In this document: positions 34,034 through 42,106 of the stretch, piece after piece
Layout of the letters: the number at the start of each line of letters is the position of its first letter
How positions within the stretch are numbered: position 1 is the first letter of the stretch
Position numbers and translations under genes: made by a program
Notes under the pieces: generated by a model
Database searches by the model: none
What the model was told of the DNA's origin: nothing
What the model saw: the letters and a program-made list of their open reading frames with translations, nothing else
NCBI GenBank assembly: GCA_947167155.1
Contig: CAMVHB010000014.1
Location: 1-42,711 of the forward strand
Origin: an uncultured Lachnospiraceae bacterium
GTDB lineage: Bacteria > Bacillota > Clostridia > Lachnospirales > Lachnospiraceae
Reading direction: 5' to 3'
DNA length: 42,711 nucleotides

Positions 34034-34042
34034 ATTATGCCA
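34034..34042 (-). promoter_or_regulatory. Extended -10 promoter of rubrerythrin gene
   Basis: TGGCATAAT on the minus strand fits the TGn extended -10 element, which can work with a poor -35. It gives a leader of about 40 bases. Confidence 0.5.
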
Positions 34043-34062
34043 CAAAAAAGGTATTTCTTCCA

Positions 34063-34746
34063 TTAATTCTTTGAGACTATCTCCACATCCCTCCCGCTCT
34101 TAAAGATCGATTCCGACGGGATGACGCCGCGCACCGAGGATGTGGGATAGATGTTTGAATGGGGGCCGATCACGGTTCCCGGATTCAGTACCGAATTGCA
34201 GCCTACTTCAACATAATCCCCGAGCATCGCCCCGAATTTCTTGAGGCCGGTCTCAATCGCGCTTTCACCGTCATGAACCACCACAAGCGTCTTGTCGCTC
34301 TTTACGTTTGAAGTGATCGAGCCCGCACCCATATGCGAATGAAAACCGAGGATCGAGTCTCCCACGTAATTATAATGAGGCACCTGAACATTGTTGAAGA
34401 GGATCACGTTCTTCAGCTCAGTGGAATTTCCGACCACGCTGTTTTTCCCGACGATAACGCTTCCTCTGATGAAGGCTCCGGGGCGGACCTCGGTGCCGGA
34501 ATCAATTATAAGCGGACCATTAAGAGTCGCTGTGGGGGCTATCTTCACATCTTTTGCAATCCAGATGTCATCACCCTTTTTCTCAAAGACAGCCTCATCC
34601 AGTGTCGGGCCAAGCTTCAAGATATATTCCTTTATCAGCGGAAGTATCTCCCAGGGATAGGTCTTCCCTGAAAAAAGATCGCTTGCAATCGTTTCATTCA
34701 GGCTGTAGAGTTCACTTATGAGACAGGTTCTTTTCGAAGGCATCAT
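34063..34746 (-). CDS. Left-handed beta-helix (hexapeptide) protein, GlmU C-terminal-like
   Basis: 227 residues. After a helical N-terminal section (1-65) comes a left-handed parallel beta helix of hexapeptide repeats (VKIAPTATLNGPLIID, VRPGAFIRGSVIVG), followed by YVGDSILGFHSHMGAGSITSN and VEVGCNSVLNPGTVIG, which resemble the acetyltransferase half of GlmU. The nucleotidyltransferase half is missing. Relatives are often annotated as UDP-GlcNAc pyrophosphorylase or sugar nucleotide acyltransferase, but this protein cannot do the first job alone. Two ATGs occur in tandem (34746 and 34743) after AAGGAGG; either may be used. It overlaps the topB stop (ATGA). Substrate unknown. Confidence 0.78.
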   Translation of the reverse strand: MMPSKRTCLISELYSLNETIASDLFSGKTYPWEILPLIKEYILKLGPTLDEAVFEKKGDDIWIAKDVKIAPTATLNGPLIIDSGTEVRPGAFIRGSVIVGKNSVVGNSTELKNVILFNNVQVPHYNYVGDSILGFHSHMGAGSITSNVKSDKTLVVVHDGESAIETGLKKFGAMLGDYVEVGCNSVLNPGTVIGPHSNIYPTSSVRGVIPSESIFKSGRDVEIVSKN

Positions 34747-36728
34747 TTTTCCTCCTTTTCATCTTTTTGCTTTCCATAGAAGGTTTTGTCATACTCATAG
34801 AATTTGAGCATTTCAAGGGCATTTTGCTTTTCCTTCACATTTCTTACATTCTTTATTATGAAATCGGAAAGCTTTTTCATATAGTCATCCGCTGAAATTT
34901 CTCCCTCTGAAACCTTCGACAGTCCCTTCTCCCAGCTTGCGGTAAGGGATGGCGAAAGAAGGGCGCCGATCGATGCTGCCACGCAGTCTGTCACCATCTC
35001 TCCGAAGAGCGTCGGGGTCAGTACCTGCGTCTTTTTGTTGAGTGAAAGATAATGGTTTTTCTCAACCAGCTTTTTCAGTATCTCAGCCCGGGTTGCGCTT
35101 GTCCCTATTCCCTGGGACTTGATCTGCTCTCTTAACTCCTCGTCCTCAATGAGATTTCCCGCATTTTCCATAGCAAGTATCATCGAGCCTGTGGTATAGC
35201 GCTTCGGAGGCGTCGTCTCACCTTCCTTGACCTTGAAGGCTGAAAACTTCACAGGACTCCCCTTCTTAAGCGAATTAAGAAAGTCAATGTTCTCCTGTGA
35301 GAGTCCCTCCTTTTCCTCCTTCTTCTGGAAGCTGTATTCCATAACGGAAAGATAACCCTTCTCAGCGGGTATCCGAAATGATGCCGAAAGCACCTCGCCA
35401 TTCGACTGCGTATCAAGTGTTATCTTTTTGTAAACAGCCGGAGGATAAAAGATCGAAAGAAAGCGCCTTACTACTGTTTCGTAAACATCAAGGCTCCTCT
35501 TTGGAAGAGAGGAAAGAACATTGATCCCCTGCCCTGTCGGAATGATCGCATAGTGATCCGTGATCTTCGTGTCATCGGTATATTTCGTCTTTCCGATATT
35601 TTTGTAGAGACCATTGTCAAGTATGTGCTGCGCAAAGGCAGACACAGAAGGTATCTTTGAAAGCCCCCTGATATTCTGATCGATGACCTTTGCAACCGCA
35701 GAGGAAAGAACCCTCGCGTCGGTCCTTGGATATGTGAGGAGCTTTTTTTCATAAAGATCCTGGATGATGTTCAATGTCTCATCCGGACTGATGTGAAAAA
35801 GTTTTGTACAGTCGCCCTGCAGCTCCGCGAGATTGTAGAGGAGTGGCGGATTTTTCTTCTCCGTCTTTTTTGAGATCTCTCTGACATGCGCATCAGGCGA
35901 GAGTGTAGAAAGAAGATTTTCTGCATCCTCCTTCTTCTTGAATCCGTTTTCCTTGTAAAGGAGGGGAGAATTAAAGTAATGGCTTCCCTCAACAGCTCTC
36001 CATTCGCATTCGATGCCTGAGGGGTCAAGTAATCCCAATATCCTGTAGAAGGGAGTTTTTACAAACTGCCTTATCTCCCTCTCCCGTTTCACGACCATAC
36101 CGAGGACGCAGGTCATGACGCGGCCAACAGAGACCGTGCAGTGCTTCTCGGAAAGGAAGCCGGCCATCGTACGCCCGTGCCTGATGGTAAGAACACGGGA
36201 GAAGTTGATGCCCATGAGATAATCTTCCTTTGCCCGAAGGAAAGCAGCATCCGAAAGGTTGTCATATTCCGATATGGGCTTTGCTTCCCGAATACCACGC
36301 CTGATCTCGTCATCAGTCTGCGAATTGATCCAGACCCGTCTCTCATCCTTGTCCTTCACACCTGCTTCCTGGCGGACAAGCCTGTAGATATATTCCCCCT
36401 CCCGTCCGGAGTCTGTGCAGACATATATTTTTTCGACATCGGGACGGTTCAAAAGACCTTTTACGATATCAAACTGCTTCTTCGCGCTTTGAAGCACCTC
36501 ATATTTGAACGTTTCCGGTATGAAGGGAAGCGTCTCCATCCGCCACCTTTTGAGTTCCTCGTCATAGACCTCGGGATAAGACATTGTGACAAGATGACCG
36601 AAGCACCAGGTCACGACTATATGCTCGCTCTCCTGATAGCCGTCATATTTTTTCATGGGCTCGGAAAAGCAGTCCGCGAACTGTCTTGCCACGGACGGCT
36701 TTTCCGCAATGAACAAGCTTTTTGCCAT
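34743..36728 (-). CDS. topB: DNA topoisomerase III
   Basis: 661 residues, type IA topoisomerase of the TopB type that unlinks single-stranded DNA and decatenates. TOPRIM elements: IAEKPSVARQF at the N-terminus and the acidic CTDSGREGEYIYRL. The catalytic Tyr lies in LLTYPRTDARVLSS. Further type IA segments: LLYNLAELQGDCTKLF and SQGIGTSATRAEILKKL. No C-terminal zinc fingers are visible; the end is a short Lys/Glu-rich tail. The ATG at 36728 overlaps the asd stop as TAATG; a longer frame to 36758 from TTG lies in asd and is rejected. Its presence after asd and argH has no obvious functional logic. A chromosomal gene is likely, though TopB homologues also ride on conjugative elements. Confidence 0.93.
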   Translation of the reverse strand: MAKSLFIAEKPSVARQFADCFSEPMKKYDGYQESEHIVVTWCFGHLVTMSYPEVYDEELKRWRMETLPFIPETFKYEVLQSAKKQFDIVKGLLNRPDVEKIYVCTDSGREGEYIYRLVRQEAGVKDKDERRVWINSQTDDEIRRGIREAKPISEYDNLSDAAFLRAKEDYLMGINFSRVLTIRHGRTMAGFLSEKHCTVSVGRVMTCVLGMVVKREREIRQFVKTPFYRILGLLDPSGIECEWRAVEGSHYFNSPLLYKENGFKKKEDAENLLSTLSPDAHVREISKKTEKKNPPLLYNLAELQGDCTKLFHISPDETLNIIQDLYEKKLLTYPRTDARVLSSAVAKVIDQNIRGLSKIPSVSAFAQHILDNGLYKNIGKTKYTDDTKITDHYAIIPTGQGINVLSSLPKRSLDVYETVVRRFLSIFYPPAVYKKITLDTQSNGEVLSASFRIPAEKGYLSVMEYSFQKKEEKEGLSQENIDFLNSLKKGSPVKFSAFKVKEGETTPPKRYTTGSMILAMENAGNLIEDEELREQIKSQGIGTSATRAEILKKLVEKNHYLSLNKKTQVLTPTLFGEMVTDCVAASIGALLSPSLTASWEKGLSKVSEGEISADDYMKKLSDFIIKNVRNVKEKQNALEMLKFYEYDKTFYGKQKDEKEEK

Positions 36729-37810
36729 TATTTCTTTTCGATATATTTTTGAGCACAAAGAAGCTCAGCGCAGAGAACTGCTCCGCCTGCCGCCCCGCGG
36801 ACCGTATTGTGGGAAAGGCCGACGAACTTCCAGTCAAAGATCGTGTCCTCGCGAAGCCGTCCTATTGAGACCCCGAAGCCCCTTTCATAGTCAACATCAA
36901 GAGCCACCTGAGGTCTGTTGTCCTCTTCCATATAGCGGACGAACTGCTTTGGAGCGCTCGGAAGTTTGAGTTCCTGGGGAAGACCTGAAAGAGAGACCAT
37001 CTTTTCAATGAGCTCCTCCTTCGTTGCTTTTTTCCTGAGCTTTACAAATGCTGCTGCGGTGTGTCCGTAGAGCACGGGAACTCTCACGCACTGGCAGCTG
37101 ATCTTCATATTGTCGGCAGGAACTATCTCACCGTTTTCAATATGGCCGAATATGCGCAGCGGCTCCATCTCTGATTTTTCCTCTTCGCCGGAAATGAAGG
37201 GTATCACATTTCCTTCCATCTCGGGCCAGTCTGCAAAGGTCTTTCCGGCACCGCTTATCGCCTGGTAGGTAGTCGCGATCACCTCATAAGGTTCATACTC
37301 TCTCCATGCATAGAGCACTGGGGTATAGGACTGTATGGAGCAGTTCGGCTTTACCGCGATGAAGCCCCTCTTTGTTCCAAGGCGCTTCCTCTGATATTCA
37401 ATGATATCAAGGTGTCCGGGATTGATCTCCGGGATGATCATCGGGACATCAGGCGTCCAGCGGTGGGCGCTGTTGTTTGAGACAACGGGAGTCTCTGTCT
37501 TCGCGTAATCCTCTTCTATCTTCTTGATCTCGTCCTTTGACATATTGACGGCGGAAAAGACGAAGTCCACATCAGCTGTCACCGCGTCGATCTCCGTGAT
37601 GTCCTTTATCACAAGATCCTTTACATTTCCGGGGACGTCGCCGTCCATCTTCCAGCGCCCCTCTACAGCCTCGGCGTAGGTCTTTCCCGCGCTCCTGCCG
37701 CTTGCCGCAACTGTTGTCACTTCAAACCAGGGGTGGTCATTCAAAAGCGATATGAACCTCTGCCCGACCATTCCGGTCGCTCCCAAAATTCCGACTTTCA
37801 GTTTTTCCAT
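36728..37810 (-). CDS. asd: Aspartate-semialdehyde dehydrogenase
   Basis: 360 residues, converting aspartyl phosphate to aspartate semialdehyde with NADPH, the branch point to lysine, threonine, methionine and diaminopimelate. The NADP loop is [13 protein letters not shown] (about 7-19), the catalytic Cys is in KPNCSIQSY and the His in [11 protein letters not shown]. These and the length point to the archaeal/fungal-like class of Asd, also common in Clostridia. I start at ATG 37810 with AAGGAG 9 bases upstream; an ATG two codons earlier is too close to that site, and the frame open to 37885 overlaps argH. Upstream neighbour is argH, 13 bp away. Confidence 0.96.
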   Translation of the reverse strand: MEKLKVGILGATGMVGQRFISLLNDHPWFEVTTVAASGRSAGKTYAEAVEGRWKMDGDVPGNVKDLVIKDITEIDAVTADVDFVFSAVNMSKDEIKKIEEDYAKTETPVVSNNSAHRWTPDVPMIIPEINPGHLDIIEYQRKRLGTKRGFIAVKPNCSIQSYTPVLYAWREYEPYEVIATTYQAISGAGKTFADWPEMEGNVIPFISGEEEKSEMEPLRIFGHIENGEIVPADNMKISCQCVRVPVLYGHTAAAFVKLRKKATKEELIEKMVSLSGLPQELKLPSAPKQFVRYMEEDNRPQVALDVDYERGFGVSIGRLREDTIFDWKFVGLSHNTVRGAAGGAVLCAELLCAQKYIEKK

Positions 37811-37823
37811 TTTCATCCTCTCC

Positions 37824-39251
37824 TTATTCTGATCTGCCGACAAGTGTTTCCTGATGCTTTTTCGCTTCCGAAAGAAAGGTCTCATCCTTTTCTATAGCAG
37901 CATTCATTGCCTCTCTGCCGGGCGCGCCAACGGTCTTTCTCATGTCCACGCAATTCTTAAGATCGATAGCTTCAAATACATCATCTTCAAAGGTATCTGA
38001 AAAACCTTTATATTCCTCAATCGTAAGTTCGTCAAGCGCCTTTTTGTTTTCTATCGCATAAAGGATGATCCTTCCTATGATCCCGTGGGCATCACGGAAG
38101 GGCACTCCCTTTTTCACAAGATAGTCAGCAGCATCCGTAGCATTTGTGAATCCGCCCCCGGCCGACTTCTTCATTCTATCTTTATTGAAGGAGGCGGTCC
38201 TTATCTCTCCCTCTGTAAGGATAATGCAGTCCTTTACCGTATCAAGTGCGTCGAAGAAGACCTCCTTGTCCTCCTGCATGTCCTTGTCATAGGCAAGCGG
38301 GATGGCCTTCATTGTGGTGAAGAGGGACATCATCGCCCCGTAAACCCTTCCCGTCTTTCCCCGCACAAGCTCCGCTATATCAGGATTCTTCTTCTGCGGC
38401 ATGATGGATGAGCCTGTGGAATAGGCGTCATCAAGCTCTATGAATCTGTACTCATCACTGTTCCAGATGATGATCTCCTCCGAAAGCCGTGAAAGATGCA
38501 TCATGATAATGGACAGGGCCGATAGAAATTCAAGAAGATAATCCCTGTCCGAAACTCCGTCTATGGAATTTCCCGTAGGTCCCTTAAATGAAAGCTCCTT
38601 TGCGGTCATCTCCCTGTCAAGCGGATAAGTAGTCCCGGCAAGCGCTCCGGATCCAAGCGGAGAATAATTCATCCTCTCATATATGCTCGATAGTCTTTCA
38701 CAATCCCGGGAGAACATCTCAAAATAAGCTCCCATATGATGCGAAAGGGTAATCGGCTGGGCCTTCTGAAGATGGGTGAAGCCCGGCATTATCGTCTCGA
38801 CATTATCCTTCATTATGGAGAGGATCGTATCAAGAAGCTCGATCAAAAGCCCCCTGACACAAACCACTTCACTTCGGGTGAAAAGCCGCATATCAAGCGC
38901 CACCTGGTCATTCCTGCTGCGTCCGGTGTGAAGGCGCTTTCCCGCATCTCCTATCCTCTCGGTGAGTTTCGCCTCGACGAAGGAATGGATGTCCTCATAA
39001 TCCCCTTCTATCAAAAGCTTCCCCGACCTGACATCATCTCTTATAGAGATAAGGCCCTCTTCGATCTTCTTTCCGTCCTCTTCGCTGATTATACCCTGCT
39101 TTGAAAGCATTTTTGAGTGCGCGAGACTTCCTTCCACATCAGAAGAAAAGAGCCTTTTGTCAAACGAAAGGGAATCATTGAATTTTCTTACGAGTGTGTC
39201 AGTCTCCTTTTGGAACCTGCCGCCCCAGAGACCTTGAAACTCCTCTGCCAT
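37824..39251 (-). CDS. argH: Argininosuccinate lyase
   Basis: 475 residues, fumarase/aspartase superfamily, last step of arginine synthesis. Visible: [11 protein letters not shown] at the start, [16 protein letters not shown], the catalytic [14 protein letters not shown], the superfamily signature [13 protein letters not shown] and [18 protein letters not shown] 39251 has GAGGTG 7 bases upstream, which lies inside the 3' end of queH; the two genes overlap by 53 bp in different frames. No argG or other arg genes are in the window. Confidence 0.98.
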   Translation of the reverse strand: MAEEFQGLWGGRFQKETDTLVRKFNDSLSFDKRLFSSDVEGSLAHSKMLSKQGIISEEDGKKIEEGLISIRDDVRSGKLLIEGDYEDIHSFVEAKLTERIGDAGKRLHTGRSRNDQVALDMRLFTRSEVVCVRGLLIELLDTILSIMKDNVETIMPGFTHLQKAQPITLSHHMGAYFEMFSRDCERLSSIYERMNYSPLGSGALAGTTYPLDREMTAKELSFKGPTGNSIDGVSDRDYLLEFLSALSIIMMHLSRLSEEIIIWNSDEYRFIELDDAYSTGSSIMPQKKNPDIAELVRGKTGRVYGAMMSLFTTMKAIPLAYDKDMQEDKEVFFDALDTVKDCIILTEGEIRTASFNKDRMKKSAGGGFTNATDAADYLVKKGVPFRDAHGIIGRIILYAIENKKALDELTIEEYKGFSDTFEDDVFEAIDLKNCVDMRKTVGAPGREAMNAAIEKDETFLSEAKKHQETLVGRSE

Positions 39252-39912
39252 CGTCAGTCACCTCATTATCTTTTTCTTTTTCTTTTTGTTTTGCTCTTTC
39301 TCTTTTTGAAAAAACGCAGCCGCAGTAGTCCTGCCTGTAGAGCTTGTATTCCTTGGAAAGCTCGGTCGAACGAAGAAAGCCGCCTCTCTTTTTGAATTCC
39401 GAAAAAAGATAAGGCACATCGTACTTCTTTGAGAGCTCGTCACCTATTGAATTAAGGAGCGCTGCGTCCTTCAAAGGGCTTATTGAAAGCGTCGTCGTGA
39501 AATAATCAAAACCCTTTTCTTTCGCATATTCTGCCGTTTTCGAGAGGCGAAGGCGAAAGCATTTTTCGCACCGTTTCCCTCCCTCCGGCTCGCTGTAGAG
39601 TCCTTCAGCCGCCTTATAGAAAGCCTCCGGCTCATATTTTTCAGAAATGAGATGAACCTTCCTTTTAGCCGGAAAGCTGGAAAGGAAGCGCTCCTCCTCA
39701 CGCACTCTTCTTTCATGTTCTGTGATCGAATCAATATTGGGATTGTAAAAAAAGACAGTGATATCGAAGTATTCTGATAGATATTCGATGCAGTAGGAAG
39801 AACAGGGAGCGCAGCACGCATGGAGAAGAAGTGAAGGCACTTTCGCCCGGGAGACCAGATCAGAAACAGTTTCATCAAGCCATTTCTGATATACTCCGAC
39901 AGAACGGGACAT
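39199..39912 (-). CDS. queH: Epoxyqueuosine reductase QueH
   Basis: 237 residues (DUF208/QueH). It reduces epoxyqueuosine in tRNA to queuosine and replaces the unrelated QueG in many bacteria. Motifs: LLLHACCAPCSSYCIEYL with paired cysteines (about 30-47), FFYNPNID, KRCEKCFRLRL and DYCGCVFSK, giving the Cys set for an iron-sulfur cluster and metal. After the last Cys motif comes a Lys/Glu-rich tail of about 35 residues that runs 53 bp into argH. ATG 39912 is 4 bp after the small membrane protein gene. Complements queA at 22900-23925. Confidence 0.93.
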   Translation of the reverse strand: MSRSVGVYQKWLDETVSDLVSRAKVPSLLLHACCAPCSSYCIEYLSEYFDITVFFYNPNIDSITEHERRVREEERFLSSFPAKRKVHLISEKYEPEAFYKAAEGLYSEPEGGKRCEKCFRLRLSKTAEYAKEKGFDYFTTTLSISPLKDAALLNSIGDELSKKYDVPYLFSEFKKRGGFLRSTELSKEYKLYRQDYCGCVFSKRERAKQKEKEKDNEVTDDGRGVSRSLGRQVPKGD

Positions 39913-39916
39913 TATT

Positions 39917-40267
39917 TTAAGCCTTTTCCTCTCTCGTCCAGAAATACAGAAGCACTATAGAGAGAATATATACGCCCATCATCAGGAGCATGAACAAAAT
40001 ACGCCCGAAGATAAGACCGAAGGCTATCTCAAGAATGATAACAAGTCCGTGAACGAAGAGAGGCGCCGGAAACAAGAGCGCTGCCATAGCTGCCTGAAGC
40101 AGTGTCACTATGACTACTGCCGCAACCGCTATAGTCTCCGGAAGGCCAAAGGACGAAAACAATACCGCAAAGAGAAGATATGCGATAAAGATAATAAACA
40201 TTATCCACGGCACCTTCACCGCAGAAGACGGATTTACTTTTTTGATCGTTGATTTTTCTTTACTCAT
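39917..40267 (-). CDS. Small membrane protein of unknown function
   Basis: 116 residues. A basic N-terminus (1-19) is followed by about four hydrophobic helices (roughly 20-40, 44-62, 64-86, 88-110) and a short charged tail. I do not recognise a family. The annotated ATG at 40267 has no ribosome site and stands only 9 bases after a perfect -10, so the mRNA would be nearly leaderless. An internal ATG at codon 23 (40201) has AAGGTG about 9 bases upstream and would give a 94-residue protein that starts directly in the first helix. It is the first gene of the queH-argH-asd-topB unit. Confidence 0.7.
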   Translation of the reverse strand: MSKEKSTIKKVNPSSAVKVPWIMFIIFIAYLLFAVLFSSFGLPETIAVAAVVIVTLLQAAMAALLFPAPLFVHGLVIILEIAFGLIFGRILFMLLMMGVYILSIVLLYFWTREEKA

Positions 40268-40276
40268 AATGCACAG

Positions 40277-40305
40277 ATTATAGCAGTATGGCTCAATATT
40301 AACAA
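40277..40305 (-). promoter_or_regulatory. Promoter of the membrane protein-queH-argH-asd-topB operon
   Basis: TTGTTA (40305-40300), 17 bp, perfect TATAAT (40282-40277). The transcript would begin near 40270, some 0-3 bases before the ATG at 40267. Confidence 0.75.
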
Positions 40306-40354
40306 TGTTTTTCTAAAGGTGCAGAAAAAAAAACGTACGTCATAAAGTGCCGGT

Positions 40355-40382
40355 TTCTGCGGCAGATTTCTCTGCCGCAGAA
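40355..40382 (-). terminator. Perfect 12-bp hairpin with GAAA loop after the DUF5688 gene
   Basis: TTCTGCGGCAGA (40355-40366) and TCTGCCGCAGAA (40371-40382) pair perfectly; on the minus strand the loop is GAAA, a GNRA tetraloop. No U-tract follows directly, though nine U occur about 20 bases later. It probably ends or protects the DUF5688 transcript. Confidence 0.6.
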
Positions 40383-40390
40383 CGAAAAGT

Positions 40391-41284
40391 CTATTCCGTT
40401 ATGCTGTCACTGGAAGCGTCATAGTAATATGCGTGATCAGAGAGCACTTCGTCAGGTGAGAGGGTGGTATAGTTTACCTCTCTTACCATCTCATCTATAT
40501 CTCCCCCTCGTTTCGCCTTATCATAAGGCATGATAAGGACCTCATGCACGCTTGAAGGAATGATGCAGAGTTTTTCCTTGCCGATCACTTCTGCCGCCTT
40601 CTTAAGCTGTCCCTTATAAAGGATAGTTGCTGCCCCGTAGTTCTTTCTCTCGTTTGATAGAACGAAAAGCGGCACCCTGTCATATTCCGCCGCCTCATAC
40701 TGGTCAGGCAGACCCATGTTTTTCAATATTTCATTCATCGGAGAGAGCGTTGCGGGAAGGAGCCTGTTCATGTTTCCCCTCGCCGCCTCATAAAGCTCCT
40801 CCTTTTTCTTCCCCCATTCCTCCATGTGGTTGTTGTGAATAAGGATCGCCCCGAGCCCCTCACCCTCTAATTCCGTCAGGAAATAAAAAGTCAGCGCAAG
40901 GTCAAGATAAGGCATGAAAGGAACATCTGAAAGGAGCCTTTTGTTTCTCTTCCTGTTTACAAGCCGAAACACAATATTGTCCCTTGCCTTTTCATAGTCT
41001 GTAAATTCCCGTGTATCAAAGGGCTTTGCATTCCTGTGCTGATTGTAGGCATCAAAGATGATATCTATTATCTCATCAAAGGAATTTGAGCCGCTTTGAA
41101 AGGCATCAAAAAGGGGATCGAGGTAGATCGTAGGCGAAACCCGTGAATCGGGCTCTGATATCACAAGTCCGTCGAGTTCTCTGTCATTTGTTTTGATTAT
41201 CCTCTGGATATTAAGGGATGTGTTTTTCGGAAAACGCTTCTCAAGAGTGTCGATGACGCTTCCCTGGAATTCTTCGTATGTCAT
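40391..41284 (-). CDS. DUF5688 family protein
   Basis: 297 residues, soluble, of a family frequent and often multi-copy in Lachnospiraceae and of unknown function. Seen: MTYEEFQGSVIDTLEKRFP start, DGLVISEPDSRVSPTIYLD, FRLVNRKRNKRLLSDVPFMPYLDLALTFYF, GAILIHNNHMEEW and PLFVLSNERKNYGAATILY. The last block with SSVHEVLIMP is typical of the family. No enzymatic motif is recognised. ATG 41284 has GGAGG 6 bases upstream; the frame open to 41419 crosses the promoter region and is rejected. Divergent from ung, with promoters that share one -35. Confidence 0.83.
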   Translation of the reverse strand: MTYEEFQGSVIDTLEKRFPKNTSLNIQRIIKTNDRELDGLVISEPDSRVSPTIYLDPLFDAFQSGSNSFDEIIDIIFDAYNQHRNAKPFDTREFTDYEKARDNIVFRLVNRKRNKRLLSDVPFMPYLDLALTFYFLTELEGEGLGAILIHNNHMEEWGKKKEELYEAARGNMNRLLPATLSPMNEILKNMGLPDQYEAAEYDRVPLFVLSNERKNYGAATILYKGQLKKAAEVIGKEKLCIIPSSVHEVLIMPYDKAKRGGDIDEMVREVNYTTLSPDEVLSDHAYYYDASSDSITE

Positions 41285-41356
41285 ATTTTTCCTCCAAAAC
41301 TGATGAAAGAAAAACCGTGGCATACCGGTGCAAAGCGGGATCTCTTTGTAGCAGCA

Positions 41357-41384
41357 ATTATAACTATTTAAAATCAAATTGCAA
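41357..41384 (-). promoter_or_regulatory. Promoter of the DUF5688 gene
   Basis: TTGCAA (41384-41379), 16 bp, perfect TATAAT (41362-41357). The -35 is palindromic and is the same six bases used by the ung promoter on the other strand. Confidence 0.7.
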
Positions 41385-41407
41385 GAAGATAATAATAAAA
41401 CTATAAT
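41379..41407 (+). promoter_or_regulatory. Promoter of ung
   Basis: TTGCAA (41379-41384), 17 bp, perfect TATAAT (41402-41407), with a leader of about 30 bases before the ung ATG. It shares its whole -35 with the divergent promoter. Confidence 0.78.
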
Positions 41408-41443
41408 AGCCTTCGTCAAAATCCAAAGAAAAAGAGGTCATAC

Positions 41444-42106
41444 ATGATAGGTCTGTGGCAGGAAAAGCTGAAAAAAGAATTCTCAGAGCCTTATTACAGG
41501 GAACTTTATTTTAAAGTCAATGAGGCCTATAAAAACGGCACTGTTTATCCGCCGCAGGATCAGGTCTTCAACGCCTTCGTTTTTACGCCATATGAGGAAA
41601 TGAAGGTAGTGATACTCGGTCAGGATCCATATCACGAGCCGGGGCAGGCGAACGGTCTTGCATTTTCCGTAAACCCCGGGATCCGCATCCCCGCCTCGCT
41701 CCAGAACATCTATAAAGAGCTTTCGACCGATCTCGGCTGCTATATTCCAAACACCGGCGACCTTACGAAATGGGCAAAGCAGGGAGTCCTTCTTTTGAAC
41801 ACCTCTCTCACCGTCATGGCGCACTCTGCAGCTTCGATGTTCAACTATGGCTGGGAGCGCTTTACAGACGCCGTGATAAAGGCTGCCGATGAAAAGGATG
41901 GTCCCGTAGTCTTCATGCTCTGGGGAAACCACGCGAGAGCAAAAAAGGCGCTTCTTGAAAACAAGAAGCACCTTGTGCTTGAAGCTGCCCACCCCTCGCC
42001 TTTGGCAAGAGGTGCTTTTTTCGGCTGTAAGCATTTTTCAAAGGCTAATGATTTTCTTTCAAAAAACGGTGTCACGCCAATAGACTGGCAGATTGAAAGC
42101 GTTTAA
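41444..42106 (+). CDS. ung: Uracil-DNA glycosylase
   Basis: 220 residues, family 1 UNG, removing uracil from DNA. Motifs: the water-activating GQDPYHEPGQANGLAFSV, LLLNTSLTV, VVFMLWGNHARAKK and the intercalation loop HPSPLARGAFFGC (His of HPSP). The segment after AHSAASMF carries the usual GWERFTDAVI. ATG 41444 has GAGG 7 bases upstream. Its stop overlaps that of the convergent gpx gene by 4 bp, so each transcript must read into the other. There is no strong terminator at the junction; only the palindrome GAAGCGCTTC (42108-42117) is present. Confidence 0.98.
   Translation: MIGLWQEKLKKEFSEPYYRELYFKVNEAYKNGTVYPPQDQVFNAFVFTPYEEMKVVILGQDPYHEPGQANGLAFSVNPGIRIPASLQNIYKELSTDLGCYIPNTGDLTKWAKQGVLLLNTSLTVMAHSAASMFNYGWERFTDAVIKAADEKDGPVVFMLWGNHARAKKALLENKKHLVLEAAHPSPLARGAFFGCKHFSKANDFLSKNGVTPIDWQIESV

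Noticed and set aside
34743..36728. topB as a mark of an integrated conjugative element
   Set aside because: No relaxase, integrase, type IV secretion genes or direct repeats are seen, and topB is translationally linked to asd.
36729..36758. Longer TTG start for topB
   Set aside because: It would lie within asd, while the ATG at 36728 overlaps the asd stop as TAATG and starts just before the TOPRIM motif.
41285..41419. Hydrophobic N-terminal extension (possible signal peptide) of the DUF5688 protein
   Set aside because: The extension spans the -10 and -35 of its own promoter; the ATG at 41284 has a clear GGAGG site.
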